Of a stretch of DNA of 64,000 nucleotides, positions 23,067-32,600 are shown in pieces. The DNA is from a virus, in IMG/VR virus record IMGVR_UViG_3300044641_002513, positions 24,897 through 88,896 of that record, one strand, 5' to 3'. Within the stretch, counting starts at the first letter, position 1. Each line of letters begins with the position of its first letter. The translations under genes and the position numbers were made by a program. Under the pieces are notes generated by a model that was given only the letters and a program-made list of their open reading frames with translations, made no database searches and had not been told where the DNA came from.

Positions 23067-23780
23067 ATGTTATCATTAGACGACCTTCACGCACAGTTAG
23101 ACGAATCTTTAGCAATTAACTCTATAGAATCTTCATTCTCTTATGAATTTTTTACAGATTTAATTAATGGACAACGTGCTCTATGGTTGCGTAATGAGTA
23201 TAACAAAAATAGAAGTATTGACCCTTACGTATTACAAGATTTATCTTGTTTAGAATTAGAGTTAGTTAATCCTATTGATTGTTGTATAGATGTTCCAGCA
23301 AAATGTAAAGTGCTACGAACTAAAGTACAGATACCTAATACTATAGAATTTTATTTTACTAAAGGTATTGCAACAATTGGTCCTGCTGATATAATGATGC
23401 CTAGATTCGTTCTAATAGACTATTCTAGAGTTCCTTACGTAGGACACGGAAGAACAACTCAAAGAGCTATATACGCATTTCTTTATAACAATTACTTGTA
23501 TATAACTAGTAAAAATCCTAGTGTAAATTTGACTAAGTACATTACTGTTAGGGGAATATTTGAAGACCCTACTACATTAAAACAATTTGTAAGTTGTGTT
23601 AGTGGCAAACCTTGTTATTCTAGTTCTGAGCCTTATCCATTAAACTTATGGATGTGGGAATATATGAAACCACAAATACTTAATCAGTTAATGCAAAAAG
23701 GAGCTAATCAGCAAGATGATTCTAATAATGCAGAAGACGGTAAAACAGAACCAACAATGGCAAGCAATGCAGGACAATAG
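23067..23780 (+). CDS. Putative neck/ring protein (237 aa)
   Basis: The product has an N-terminal helical segment (SLDDLHAQLDESLAINSI, then YEFFTDLINGQRALWLRNEY), a beta-rich middle (CKVLRTKVQIPNTIEFYF, AIYAFLYNNYLYITS) and an acidic C-terminal tail. This order is that of the ring or adaptor proteins in the crAss-like neck; the start 'helix-D-L-I-N-x-x-R' is also typical of head-tail connectors. Four or five cysteines (DCCIDVPAKC) are present. The gene opens a second structural block behind a promoter-like element. Assigned by layout and neighbours. Confidence 0.55.
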   Translation: MLSLDDLHAQLDESLAINSIESSFSYEFFTDLINGQRALWLRNEYNKNRSIDPYVLQDLSCLELELVNPIDCCIDVPAKCKVLRTKVQIPNTIEFYFTKGIATIGPADIMMPRFVLIDYSRVPYVGHGRTTQRAIYAFLYNNYLYITSKNPSVNLTKYITVRGIFEDPTTLKQFVSCVSGKPCYSSSEPYPLNLWMWEYMKPQILNQLMQKGANQQDDSNNAEDGKTEPTMASNAGQ

Positions 23781-24294
23781 TAGTAAAGAAAGAAAAGTAG
23801 GAGAAGTAAAAAAGAAAGACTTTTACAACCACTACTTAAAACATAAACAAGAACGAGAAGTAGACAAAAGTGTTTATAACAAGTTTTTAAAAGTATTACT
23901 CGATAAGTTTAGTACGGCAATAGTAGAAACAGGATTAGAGTTAAAGCTAACGGGAATAGGTAAACTAAGAGTTAGAAGTAAGAAACTAAACTATTTTACT
24001 AAAGAAGGCAAGAGAGCTAAGAGTGTAAGACCTAATTGGAAAGCTACACTAGAGTACTGGAAAGTAAAGTATCCAGACCAAACATTAAAAGAATTAAAAG
24101 GAGTGCCAAATAAACCAATACTGTATCACGAGAACGATCATACATCAGGAGAGTTTTACGAACATCATTGGGATAACAACACTACTAGTTTAAAATATAA
24201 AAGCTTTTATGGCTTTAAAGCGTCAAGACAATATTCAAGATTGATTGCTAAAGTTGTAAAAGACCCTAACCGTAAAACATTTTATTATGGATGA
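23767..24294 (+). CDS. HU/IHF-like protein (175 aa)
   Basis: The open frame begins at 23716, but I prefer ATG 23767, which overlaps the upstream gene by only 14 nt. After a lysine-rich start, residues about 35-80 show the HU/IHF pattern: helix VYNKFLKVLLDKFSTAI, then LELKLTGIGKLRVRSKK, with 'G-I-G-K-L-R-V' at the turn into the DNA-binding arm. A C-terminal extension with conserved aromatics (YGFKASRQYSRLIAKVV, NRKTFYYG) is added. Related proteins occur among neck genes in crAss-like phages. It may contact DNA leaving the capsid or be structural. This is the second HU-like protein in the window, with 4391. Confidence 0.55.
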   Translation: MQDNSSKERKVGEVKKKDFYNHYLKHKQEREVDKSVYNKFLKVLLDKFSTAIVETGLELKLTGIGKLRVRSKKLNYFTKEGKRAKSVRPNWKATLEYWKVKYPDQTLKELKGVPNKPILYHENDHTSGEFYEHHWDNNTTSLKYKSFYGFKASRQYSRLIAKVVKDPNRKTFYYG

Positions 24295-24562
24295 TGAATC
24301 AGTAAACAACGAAAACTCTTCAACTGACGTAGAATCAGTTGTAAAAATTACTCGCAAAGAATTTGAAGATGGTAGTTATGAAGAAACAAGAGTAGAACAA
24401 GTAGAAGGAGGTTTTATTACTACCCTATGTACTCGTAAAAAAGTAAACGGAGAATGGGTTTACAAAGATGAAAAATCTGTAAGCACAGAAGACCCTAGTA
24501 AAGATAAATCAACTGAAGGTATTGCTAATAGATTAGAGTCTATATTTAAAAACTTAATGTAA
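24287..24562 (+). CDS. Small acidic protein (91 aa)
   Basis: An acidic N-terminus (DDESVNNENSSTDVESVV) precedes a strand-rich region (DGSYEETRVEQVEGGFITTL) and a C-terminal helix (TEGIANRLESIFKNLM). It overlaps genes on both sides by 8 and 1 nt. No family is recognised. Between neck genes it could be a chaperone or minor structural component. Confidence 0.45.
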   Translation: MDDESVNNENSSTDVESVVKITRKEFEDGSYEETRVEQVEGGFITTLCTRKKVNGEWVYKDEKSVSTEDPSKDKSTEGIANRLESIFKNLM

Positions 24563-25383
24563 TGTTTGCAGGAAGAACCGTATCATACAAAGCTATTATA
24601 GACAAAGTACTAAGAGACTTTGCTTTTAACTACGACATTAAACAAGAAGAAGGTCTAGAGTGGTTAGCTGAGTTTATGGCTCATACTAACGTAGGTATGG
24701 TTATGAGTAACGACATTGCTTATATTGAGATTTGCGATGGTTTAGGAGAACTTCCTTTTGACTTACATAAAATTAATCAAACAGCTTACTTAGAAGGAGT
24801 TGACTCAATAGAAGAAGCTGAATGTGGACACGGAAGACCTTTTCCAATGCGTTGGGCTACAGACAACTTCCACAAAAGATACCACAAAGACGATAGAGAT
24901 TATACTACTGAGTCGAGAGAAACTTACACTGTAGAAAACAATTATATCTTTCCTAGTTTTAGTAAAGGATTTATAATGATGAGCTACGTAGCTATTCCAA
25001 CAGATGATTGTGGTTATCCAGTAGTACCAGCTGAACAACAATGGTTAGAAGCTGCTGCTTTTTACATTGGCCACAAAATTGCTAGAAAACTTTGGTATAT
25101 GGGACAACTAAGAGATGCTATATTCCAAAAAATAGAAACAGACAGAGATTGGTATTTTGCTCAAGCAGTTAATCACGCTAAACAATGGAACGGTGTTGAC
25201 GAAGCTGAATCAGTTAAAAATGCTACTATTAGAACAATACCTGATATACAAGCACATGCTTCTTTCTTTGCTAATATGCAGTTACCAGAACAACGTAAAT
25301 TTAGACCTAAAGCAGGAAGTGCTTTAGTGTCTACTATTAATACTATTAGTGCTAGTGTACAAGGACCTAATCCAGCAATATAA
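24562..25383 (+). CDS. Putative neck/tail ring protein (273 aa)
   Basis: The product starts with a helical domain (SYKAIIDKVLRDFAFNYD, EGLEWLAEFMAH), followed by a beta-rich middle (YTVENNYIFPSFSKGFIMMS) and long C-terminal helices (EQQWLEAAAFYIGHKIARKL). This fits the tail-adaptor layout (podovirus gp11-like) seen in crAss-like ring proteins just upstream of the muzzle gene. The stop shares one base with the next start (TAATG). Assignment is by layout and synteny. Confidence 0.6.
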   Translation: MFAGRTVSYKAIIDKVLRDFAFNYDIKQEEGLEWLAEFMAHTNVGMVMSNDIAYIEICDGLGELPFDLHKINQTAYLEGVDSIEEAECGHGRPFPMRWATDNFHKRYHKDDRDYTTESRETYTVENNYIFPSFSKGFIMMSYVAIPTDDCGYPVVPAEQQWLEAAAFYIGHKIARKLWYMGQLRDAIFQKIETDRDWYFAQAVNHAKQWNGVDEAESVKNATIRTIPDIQAHASFFANMQLPEQRKFRPKAGSALVSTINTISASVQGPNPAI

Positions 25384-28300
25384 TGAACCCACACGTTAAT
25401 ACTTATACAGGACTTAATCAAGATACTGCTTACGATAGTATCCCACCTAATTTATATATTGACGCACTAGATATTAGAATTACTACTACTTCAGGTGAAT
25501 CTACAGGAGCCTTTACTAATATGAAAGGTACGGTAGAATCTTTTACTATTCCTTTTGATTCAGAAGAAGCAAATCCTTCAGGAGAACCTTTTGGTGTTTG
25601 GACTGCATCTAACCCTAAAATCATTGGCTACACTACTATTAGAAATCGAATTATAGTATTTGTAGCAGATGACTCAGGAACTAAAAGTTGGATTTACGAT
25701 ATACAATATAATACATCTACTAGAGAAATACTTAGTGGCTTTCCTGCATTAAAGTATTACAGCCCTTTACTTAACTTTAGTAAAGATTGGCCTATAGAAG
25801 CATTGGGACGATATGAGTCTGATTGTACTCAAAGAGTTTATTGGACAGATTATAATAACTTCTTTAGAACTATTAACTTAGAAGACCCTAATCTAACTAC
25901 ACTAGACCCAGGATTAGTAGACATCTATCCTAATGTAGAATTTACTCAACCTTTACTAACATCTATTACAGGAGGAGGAGCATTAATGTCAGGTGAGTAT
26001 CAAGTTGCTTATAGACTTATTACTTTTGACGGAAAACAAACATTAGTATCTCCACCCTCTAACTTAATACATATTGTATCAGATTCTGAATTAACTAATT
26101 CAGCTGATTATAACGGAGACCCTATTGCAATAAACACAGGCAAATCTCTTTCTGTTACTGTTGACACTTCTAACTACAGCATTTTTGATAAGATAGAATT
26201 TTTAGTTCTTTATTACGAAAATGGTATAGCTACTCCATCTGCAAAAAGTGTAGAGACAGTGGGAATTGGTCTTAACACTTCAATAGTATTTACTTATACT
26301 GGTTCTGAAGGAAGCCAAACTACCGAAGAGTTATTTACATTTGCTACTAAAAACTTTGCTTTTAAAACACCTAAAAGTATTACTCAAAAAGATAATAGTT
26401 TAGTAGTTGCTAATATTAAAGGTTCTCAAGTTAACCTTGCTAGTTTACTAGGGCCTAACGAAACTTTTTATGCTAAAACTAGACGATACAGAAACTTAGG
26501 AGGAACTATCACACCACCATTTACTCCAGGCTCAGGTAACGATGATAACGATTTACAAAACGCTTTTAATCTTGCTCTAAATAAAGATGCTCATTGGGAT
26601 TCTAATTGGCAAACTAATCAGCAATATAGATACCAGTCTGACGGAGCAAGACTAGGAGGAGAAGGTCCCAACATCAGTTATACTTTTCACTTAGAACCTT
26701 ACACTGTTGACGGAGACGTACAAGCAGGTATAGCTTCATTAGCACCTGTTCCTTTTGGATTTCCAAGAGATTCTCACGATTTAAACGACGGTTACGGTGT
26801 AAGACCTAATACTACTTTTGCTAATGCTGCATCTCCGTTTATATCAGGCTTACTACGTGGTTACAAACGAGGAGAAACTTATAGATTTGGTATTATCTTT
26901 TACACTACAAAAGGAGAAGCTACATTTGTAGAATACATTGGAGATATTAAGTTTCCTGATATTTCAGAAGAAGATAGCGTTAATAACCTATCGGGTACTC
27001 CTTACTTTCCTTTATCTCAAGCTGACCCTGATACACCTCAGTTTACTATTGCTTACAACTTAGGTATTCAATTTAGTATTGACTTTAGTACTTGTCCAGA
27101 TTTATTATCTAATATTACTGGCTATCAAATAGTTAGAGTACAAAGAACTGATACAGACAAACGTAGAATAACTCAAGGTACTGTTAAAGTTTTTAAAAGG
27201 TTTACAATGGGTCCTGGTTCTAGTCGTTTTAATTTAGAAATAGATGGAAGTGATGAAGTAGTACATATAAATCACTTACAGTTATTTGACGAATTTGGAT
27301 TCGTAGACCCAAATTCTACCCCTACTCATTTAGCTTTCTTTTCTCCTGAAATATCTTTTAAACATAACACAACTATAGAAAATGCTACATCAGGTAATAC
27401 TGCTTTATTGGTAACAGGAGGTTATACTATACAAGATGTTGTTTTAAGTAGTTCAACATCTGATAAATCTCCTATTGATTTAGGTAAAAAAACTGTTGAT
27501 TATAGAATAAAATTAAAAAATACAATACCTTCTACTTTTAATAATATTGAAAATCTTAAACGTTGGGAAAATAATATGTATATGAATATGTTAGACGATT
27601 CTACTTATACAGATAAAGTAACTCCTTTGTTTAACGGTTTTTATATGCGTAATTATTGGGCATACAATGAAAGTTCTCTAAACGATTTAAATAATCCTGC
27701 TAATCAAAATAGTATACCTCCAGGAGATAGTTATTTTAGTAGGTCAGGTAGTAATATCATAGGAAATACAGCAAAATATACCGTAGACCCTTTAACACAG
27801 TCTGCTGTACCTACTGTTTCTTCTTATAATTATCTTAGACCTGGTTCTATTACTTTCTTAGGAGGTTTTGGAACAGATGAAGTTTTTCCTATTGTAGATT
27901 TAATACAACCTAAAGTAGAAGTTTATGGAGGTTATACAACATCTGCTTTAGAATCAAATGTTTTTATTACTGCTTCTCCTATCATTGATACTTCTGAAAC
28001 TAATCCTATTGTATTTGGTGGAGATATATTTATGAATATGTTTACTCTTCAAACAGCTATGACAGATTTTGATACAAATTTGTATAAAACAAGTCTCACA
28101 GCACCTTTTTTTCAAGGTACTTTTGTAAGAACGGAGTTGTTTGTAACAGAGTCACAAATTAATCAAGACCTTGCTTACGGTGCTACGTTACGTACTCTAG
28201 TAGAATATACTTTTGACGGAGATGAATCTCCTGTACTAAGACAAGAAAATAATAATACAAAAGCTCCTACTGCTAAAGATGTAAGTAATATGTATGCTTA

Positions 28301-29633
28301 CAACCCAGTTAACTCTAGAGAAAACATAGATGTAGCATTTTTTGTAGAACCTACTACAAGTAGTAGTGGATGTGTTATTAACGATGTTAGAGGTTACTTG
28401 TCTAATGTTAAAATTAACAATGAACAATTAGATTCTTGGACTCAATTTGGAGTTAATAATTATTATGATATAGATGACTACGGTCCTATTAATAAAGTAC
28501 TTAACTTTAAAGATAACATCTTCTTTATTCAAGATAGAGCTGTAGGTATTTATGCTATTAATAGAGCTGCTATTACCACAGCAACTGATGGAGTGCCTAC
28601 ACAATTAGGAACAGGTTTAGGATTTGGTAAACACCAATACTACACTAAAGAACATGGTTCTATTCATCAATGGGCTGTAAAACAAACTGACTCAGGTATT
28701 TACTTTTTTGATGCTATTCACAGAAAGATATTCTTATTAGGAGAAGGCAACTCGCCTTTATCTGAAGTAAAAGGAATGCACTCTTTTTTACAAAACTTAG
28801 GTGCAGGAAATTATTTAAGAAAAGAATACGGAGGAGATAATCCTATTTTAGGTAAAGGAGTGCATATAGGAAAAGACTTAATCAACAATGAGATTATTTT
28901 TACTTTCCTTACAAGTGGAATGATTAGGGCTGTAACAAGAGAAACTACTTATAATGTTTCTGATATTATACTAATTAGTAGTACTGTTAATTATTATGTA
29001 GTAATCACCTCTACCTTTACTACTAGTGACGGGAGTCCTGCTGAGCTTATACTAGAAGTACTAGAACATGCAAACGTATTAGAAGACTTAAAACAAGTTA
29101 CAGACTTCTCTTTAGTCTACGATGAACTAAGTGCTTCTTTTTCTTCAAGACTTTCTCAAACTCCTCCAATATGGATTGAAAACGGAGACACATTAATAAC
29201 AACTAAAAAAGTTGGTAATGCTGAAAAAGGATTTGTTCACAACATAGGAAACTATGGAGAGTTTTATAACAATATAGAAGAATGTTTTATTTCTCTAGTT
29301 GTAAATCCTCAAGCAGATTTAAACAAGATATTAAGAACTTTAGAATACAATTCAATAGTAAGAGATAATAATAAAATAGTTGATAGAACTCAAACAATAA
29401 CAGCGTTTAGAATCTATAACGAATATCAAGATACAGGAAAAGTTTCTTACTCAACTGATAGAATTAAAAGAAGATTTGATAAGTGGAGAGTTAAAATTCC
29501 TAGAGATATTAATAATCAACGTGCTCGTTTGCGTAGTTCTTATTTTATTGTAAATTTATACTTTGATAACTCTGAAAATAAAGAGTTGATAATGAATAGA
29601 TTAATTTCATACTTTGATGTTCAAATGTTTTAA
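25383..29633 (+). CDS. Tail muzzle / nozzle protein (1,416 aa)
   Basis: This very long, beta-rich protein follows a ring protein, as the muzzle protein does in crAss-like genomes; podovirus tail nozzle proteins are analogous. Residues about 1-300 carry strand repeats that read like a beta-propeller (IIGYTTIRNRIIVFVADDSG, SWIYDIQYNTS). Near the C-terminus, at about 1030-1150, a second propeller-like region occurs (NFKDNIFFIQDRAVGIYAIN, DSGIYFFDAIHRKIFLLG). There is no enzyme motif and no signal peptide. It probably forms the gate that keeps DNA and cargo inside the virion and opens on adsorption. Length and place make this one of the firmer structural calls. Confidence 0.7.
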   Translation: MNPHVNTYTGLNQDTAYDSIPPNLYIDALDIRITTTSGESTGAFTNMKGTVESFTIPFDSEEANPSGEPFGVWTASNPKIIGYTTIRNRIIVFVADDSGTKSWIYDIQYNTSTREILSGFPALKYYSPLLNFSKDWPIEALGRYESDCTQRVYWTDYNNFFRTINLEDPNLTTLDPGLVDIYPNVEFTQPLLTSITGGGALMSGEYQVAYRLITFDGKQTLVSPPSNLIHIVSDSELTNSADYNGDPIAINTGKSLSVTVDTSNYSIFDKIEFLVLYYENGIATPSAKSVETVGIGLNTSIVFTYTGSEGSQTTEELFTFATKNFAFKTPKSITQKDNSLVVANIKGSQVNLASLLGPNETFYAKTRRYRNLGGTITPPFTPGSGNDDNDLQNAFNLALNKDAHWDSNWQTNQQYRYQSDGARLGGEGPNISYTFHLEPYTVDGDVQAGIASLAPVPFGFPRDSHDLNDGYGVRPNTTFANAASPFISGLLRGYKRGETYRFGIIFYTTKGEATFVEYIGDIKFPDISEEDSVNNLSGTPYFPLSQADPDTPQFTIAYNLGIQFSIDFSTCPDLLSNITGYQIVRVQRTDTDKRRITQGTVKVFKRFTMGPGSSRFNLEIDGSDEVVHINHLQLFDEFGFVDPNSTPTHLAFFSPEISFKHNTTIENATSGNTALLVTGGYTIQDVVLSSSTSDKSPIDLGKKTVDYRIKLKNTIPSTFNNIENLKRWENNMYMNMLDDSTYTDKVTPLFNGFYMRNYWAYNESSLNDLNNPANQNSIPPGDSYFSRSGSNIIGNTAKYTVDPLTQSAVPTVSSYNYLRPGSITFLGGFGTDEVFPIVDLIQPKVEVYGGYTTSALESNVFITASPIIDTSETNPIVFGGDIFMNMFTLQTAMTDFDTNLYKTSLTAPFFQGTFVRTELFVTESQINQDLAYGATLRTLVEYTFDGDESPVLRQENNNTKAPTAKDVSNMYAYNPVNSRENIDVAFFVEPTTSSSGCVINDVRGYLSNVKINNEQLDSWTQFGVNNYYDIDDYGPINKVLNFKDNIFFIQDRAVGIYAINRAAITTATDGVPTQLGTGLGFGKHQYYTKEHGSIHQWAVKQTDSGIYFFDAIHRKIFLLGEGNSPLSEVKGMHSFLQNLGAGNYLRKEYGGDNPILGKGVHIGKDLINNEIIFTFLTSGMIRAVTRETTYNVSDIILISSTVNYYVVITSTFTTSDGSPAELILEVLEHANVLEDLKQVTDFSLVYDELSASFSSRLSQTPPIWIENGDTLITTKKVGNAEKGFVHNIGNYGEFYNNIEECFISLVVNPQADLNKILRTLEYNSIVRDNNKIVDRTQTITAFRIYNEYQDTGKVSYSTDRIKRRFDKWRVKIPRDINNQRARLRSSYFIVNLYFDNSENKELIMNRLISYFDVQMF

Positions 29634-29635
29634 CA

Positions 29636-32600
29636 ATGGATATACCTAAAAAACTTAAACCCAAAAATCCTTTCTTAACCTTACAACCTCTTTACACTAA
29701 TCCTACTACAGGGTTAGGATTTAAAGCTGCAAGTATGGAATTAGGTTTAGAAGGAAACTATGGTAAAAAGAAAGAATGGACTTTAAAACCTCACATCGGT
29801 TATAGTTATAATGCACCGCAAGGAACAAGTCCTTTAAGTGGTGGTATAGATGCAAGTTATAAAGGTATGGCTAATCCTAGTCACACAGCAAATGCTGTTG
29901 TTAATATGGGATTAGGGTACAATAATGCTGGAGGATGGAAAGGTTTAACAGGTGGTTTTGATGCAGGCTATCAATTTAATTTTGGAGCTAAGAACAGACG
30001 TAAAGGAGAAATAAAACCTGGAAAATTTGCAGGTAGTTTAATACCTTATGCAGGAGCTAATGCTACAGATGGTCTTATTTACGGTGGAAGAGGGAATTTT
30101 GAATGGAGACCTAAGTTTGGAAACAAAGCACCATTTACTGTATTTGGTGGAGCTAATTTAAATTTTGCACCAACAACAGGTAAAGCAAAAGAAGTACAAG
30201 ATACTGGAACTGTCTATACCGAGGGCGAAGTGGGAACTGGAGGTATAACTACAACCCCAGGAGCGTTTAAAGACAACTCTTCAGAAGGTGTAAGATTTAA
30301 ACCTACTTTTGGAGCACATTTAGGAGTAAAAATTCCTTTACATAGAATAGCAGAGCATCTACCTTCTTTTAACCGTAACCCTATACCTTATCCTGAAGAC
30401 CCACTACCTTTACAAGGAGATTTTACTTATGCACAAAGAGAGCCTGAGTTATCTGATAGAGGAAAAGATTTATTAGGTACTTACGATGAAACTCCTCAAC
30501 AATTTAAACAACGTTTAGATGAAAGAAGTATAGGTAATTTAAAAGTTGACCCTAGATACATTAATCAAGATATACGTGCTGATGAACTACAAGAATTTTC
30601 TTGGCAAAATAAATCTTATATTCCTTCAGAAGATAGTGATGATGGTTATGCTTTAGGAGGTACTATAAGAACAATGGATAAAGGCGGTAGTGGTTGTCCT
30701 GAAGGATATGTTTGGGATGGTGCTAATTGTATAAAAGATGTTAATTTACCAGAACAATCAGTTTATGGTAATGAAGCTAAAAGAAAACTACAAGGTTCTT
30801 TAATTGATAAATACAATCAAGCTAAAGGAGCATATCAAGATTATAGAGAAAATGCTGGTTTAACTAAACAAAGATTAAAAAATGAAGGAGCTTCTTCTAT
30901 TGGTGTTTTACAAGGACAAATTAAAGAATATAAAAATCAACTAGAAGAAGAAAAGAAAACTTATGATAGAGCACAAAAAGCTTTAAATGTTTTACAGAAA
31001 AAAGATTCTGCTAACTGGAAAGATAAAAAACTTAAAGATGTAATGTCTGCACAAGGTGTAGATGCACTAAGAGATTTATATAGTAAAGGAGAAATGTCTG
31101 AAGCTACTTACAGAGATTTTTATAACAATTTTGGACAAGCTTATGATACTAACGTAAAAAAAGGCACAGGTTCAGGAGCAGAGTATTCTGCAAAAGAAGC
31201 AAAAGATAAATGGGGGGAAAGTAAAGATTGGCAAGATTTTACAGGTATGGTAAATAAAGCTGCTATAGCTGCTCCTTTATTTGGTGGAGCTGGAGCTTTA
31301 ACTGCAAGCATACCTGCTATGGGAGGTGCTAGTAGTGGCTTTATACCTGCGGCCCAAACAGCTTTTAATACAAGTATGTTAGGTGTACCTGGTCTTACTG
31401 CTAATAATTTATTATGGGGAGCGGGAGCTTACCTAAGTGCCGACCAAATTATTGACCCTAAATCAGCCACAAGAACTTCAATTAATACAGCAATTAAAGA
31501 CCCTTCTTTATATAATGTAGTAGATGCTGCTGGAAATGTAGGTATGACTGGTTTAGGTTTTGCTGGACTACCTGTTAAAGCTGGATTAGCTTCTTTAGCT
31601 GACGATGTTTCTGGAGCAGGTAATTATTTACAAAAAAGCTATAATCAAGTAGCTACAGGTAATTCCGCTTTACCTATAGCTTGGAAAGTAGAAAAACCTT
31701 TAGTTAATGCAGAAGCTATTAAAAATTCAAGAGCATTAACAAATGAAGAAGCCGAAGTATTAAAAAAATATTTAAATACTCCGTACTCTGTTAATAGTAA
31801 TCGTGAATATCGTAAAATACTAGATAATATTGTTAAAACAAGTTCTGCTGATTTAAGTCAGGTCAATCAACCTTTAACAAGAATTAATAATTATTATGTA
31901 GCAAAAGGGGCAAATCCTAAATTACCCACAAGATATGGGCAAAAAATTACATATCCTAGTCAAAGGTCTTGGAGTTTAGGCGATGGTGCTACAATAGGAT
32001 TTGAAAATAGAGGAAGACAAAGAGTGATTATTCCTAGTAAATATGTTAAAGAAGCCGAAGGCTTTCACGCTATTGATTACACAGACCCAAGATTAGTTAC
32101 AGACGGTATAAATAGAAGTGTAGAAAAAGAAATATTTGGTAATGTACCCGAAGGATATAAAGTAATAGGTAAAAGTAATGAAGGAGGTTTTGAAAACATT
32201 ATTGTAAAACCTATTAAAACGAAGCCAATTGTAAACTCTTCTGTAGATGATGTTGGTAAAGGTGTAACAAATACAAATGAATTACCTCTTCCACCAAATC
32301 AAATTTTTATAGATAATAATGCAAGTCTCAATTTACAACGTGCTGGTAATAAATCTAAAAAAAACATATATAAAAAAACAGAAACTATTAATGAAAATGG
32401 TTTTGATATAAAAACAAGATACAGAGGAGATGAAAATATACCTGCTGATATAACTATAGAAGGTAAATCAGGTTACTGGCAATTAAAGCCTAATAAAGCA
32501 GCAGGAGACAATACATGGGCTTTTTCTGCAAATATGGACAATCAGTTAGAGTCAGGGAAAGCAATGTTAAAAATGAATGAAAAATTTCCTTTTCCTAAGC

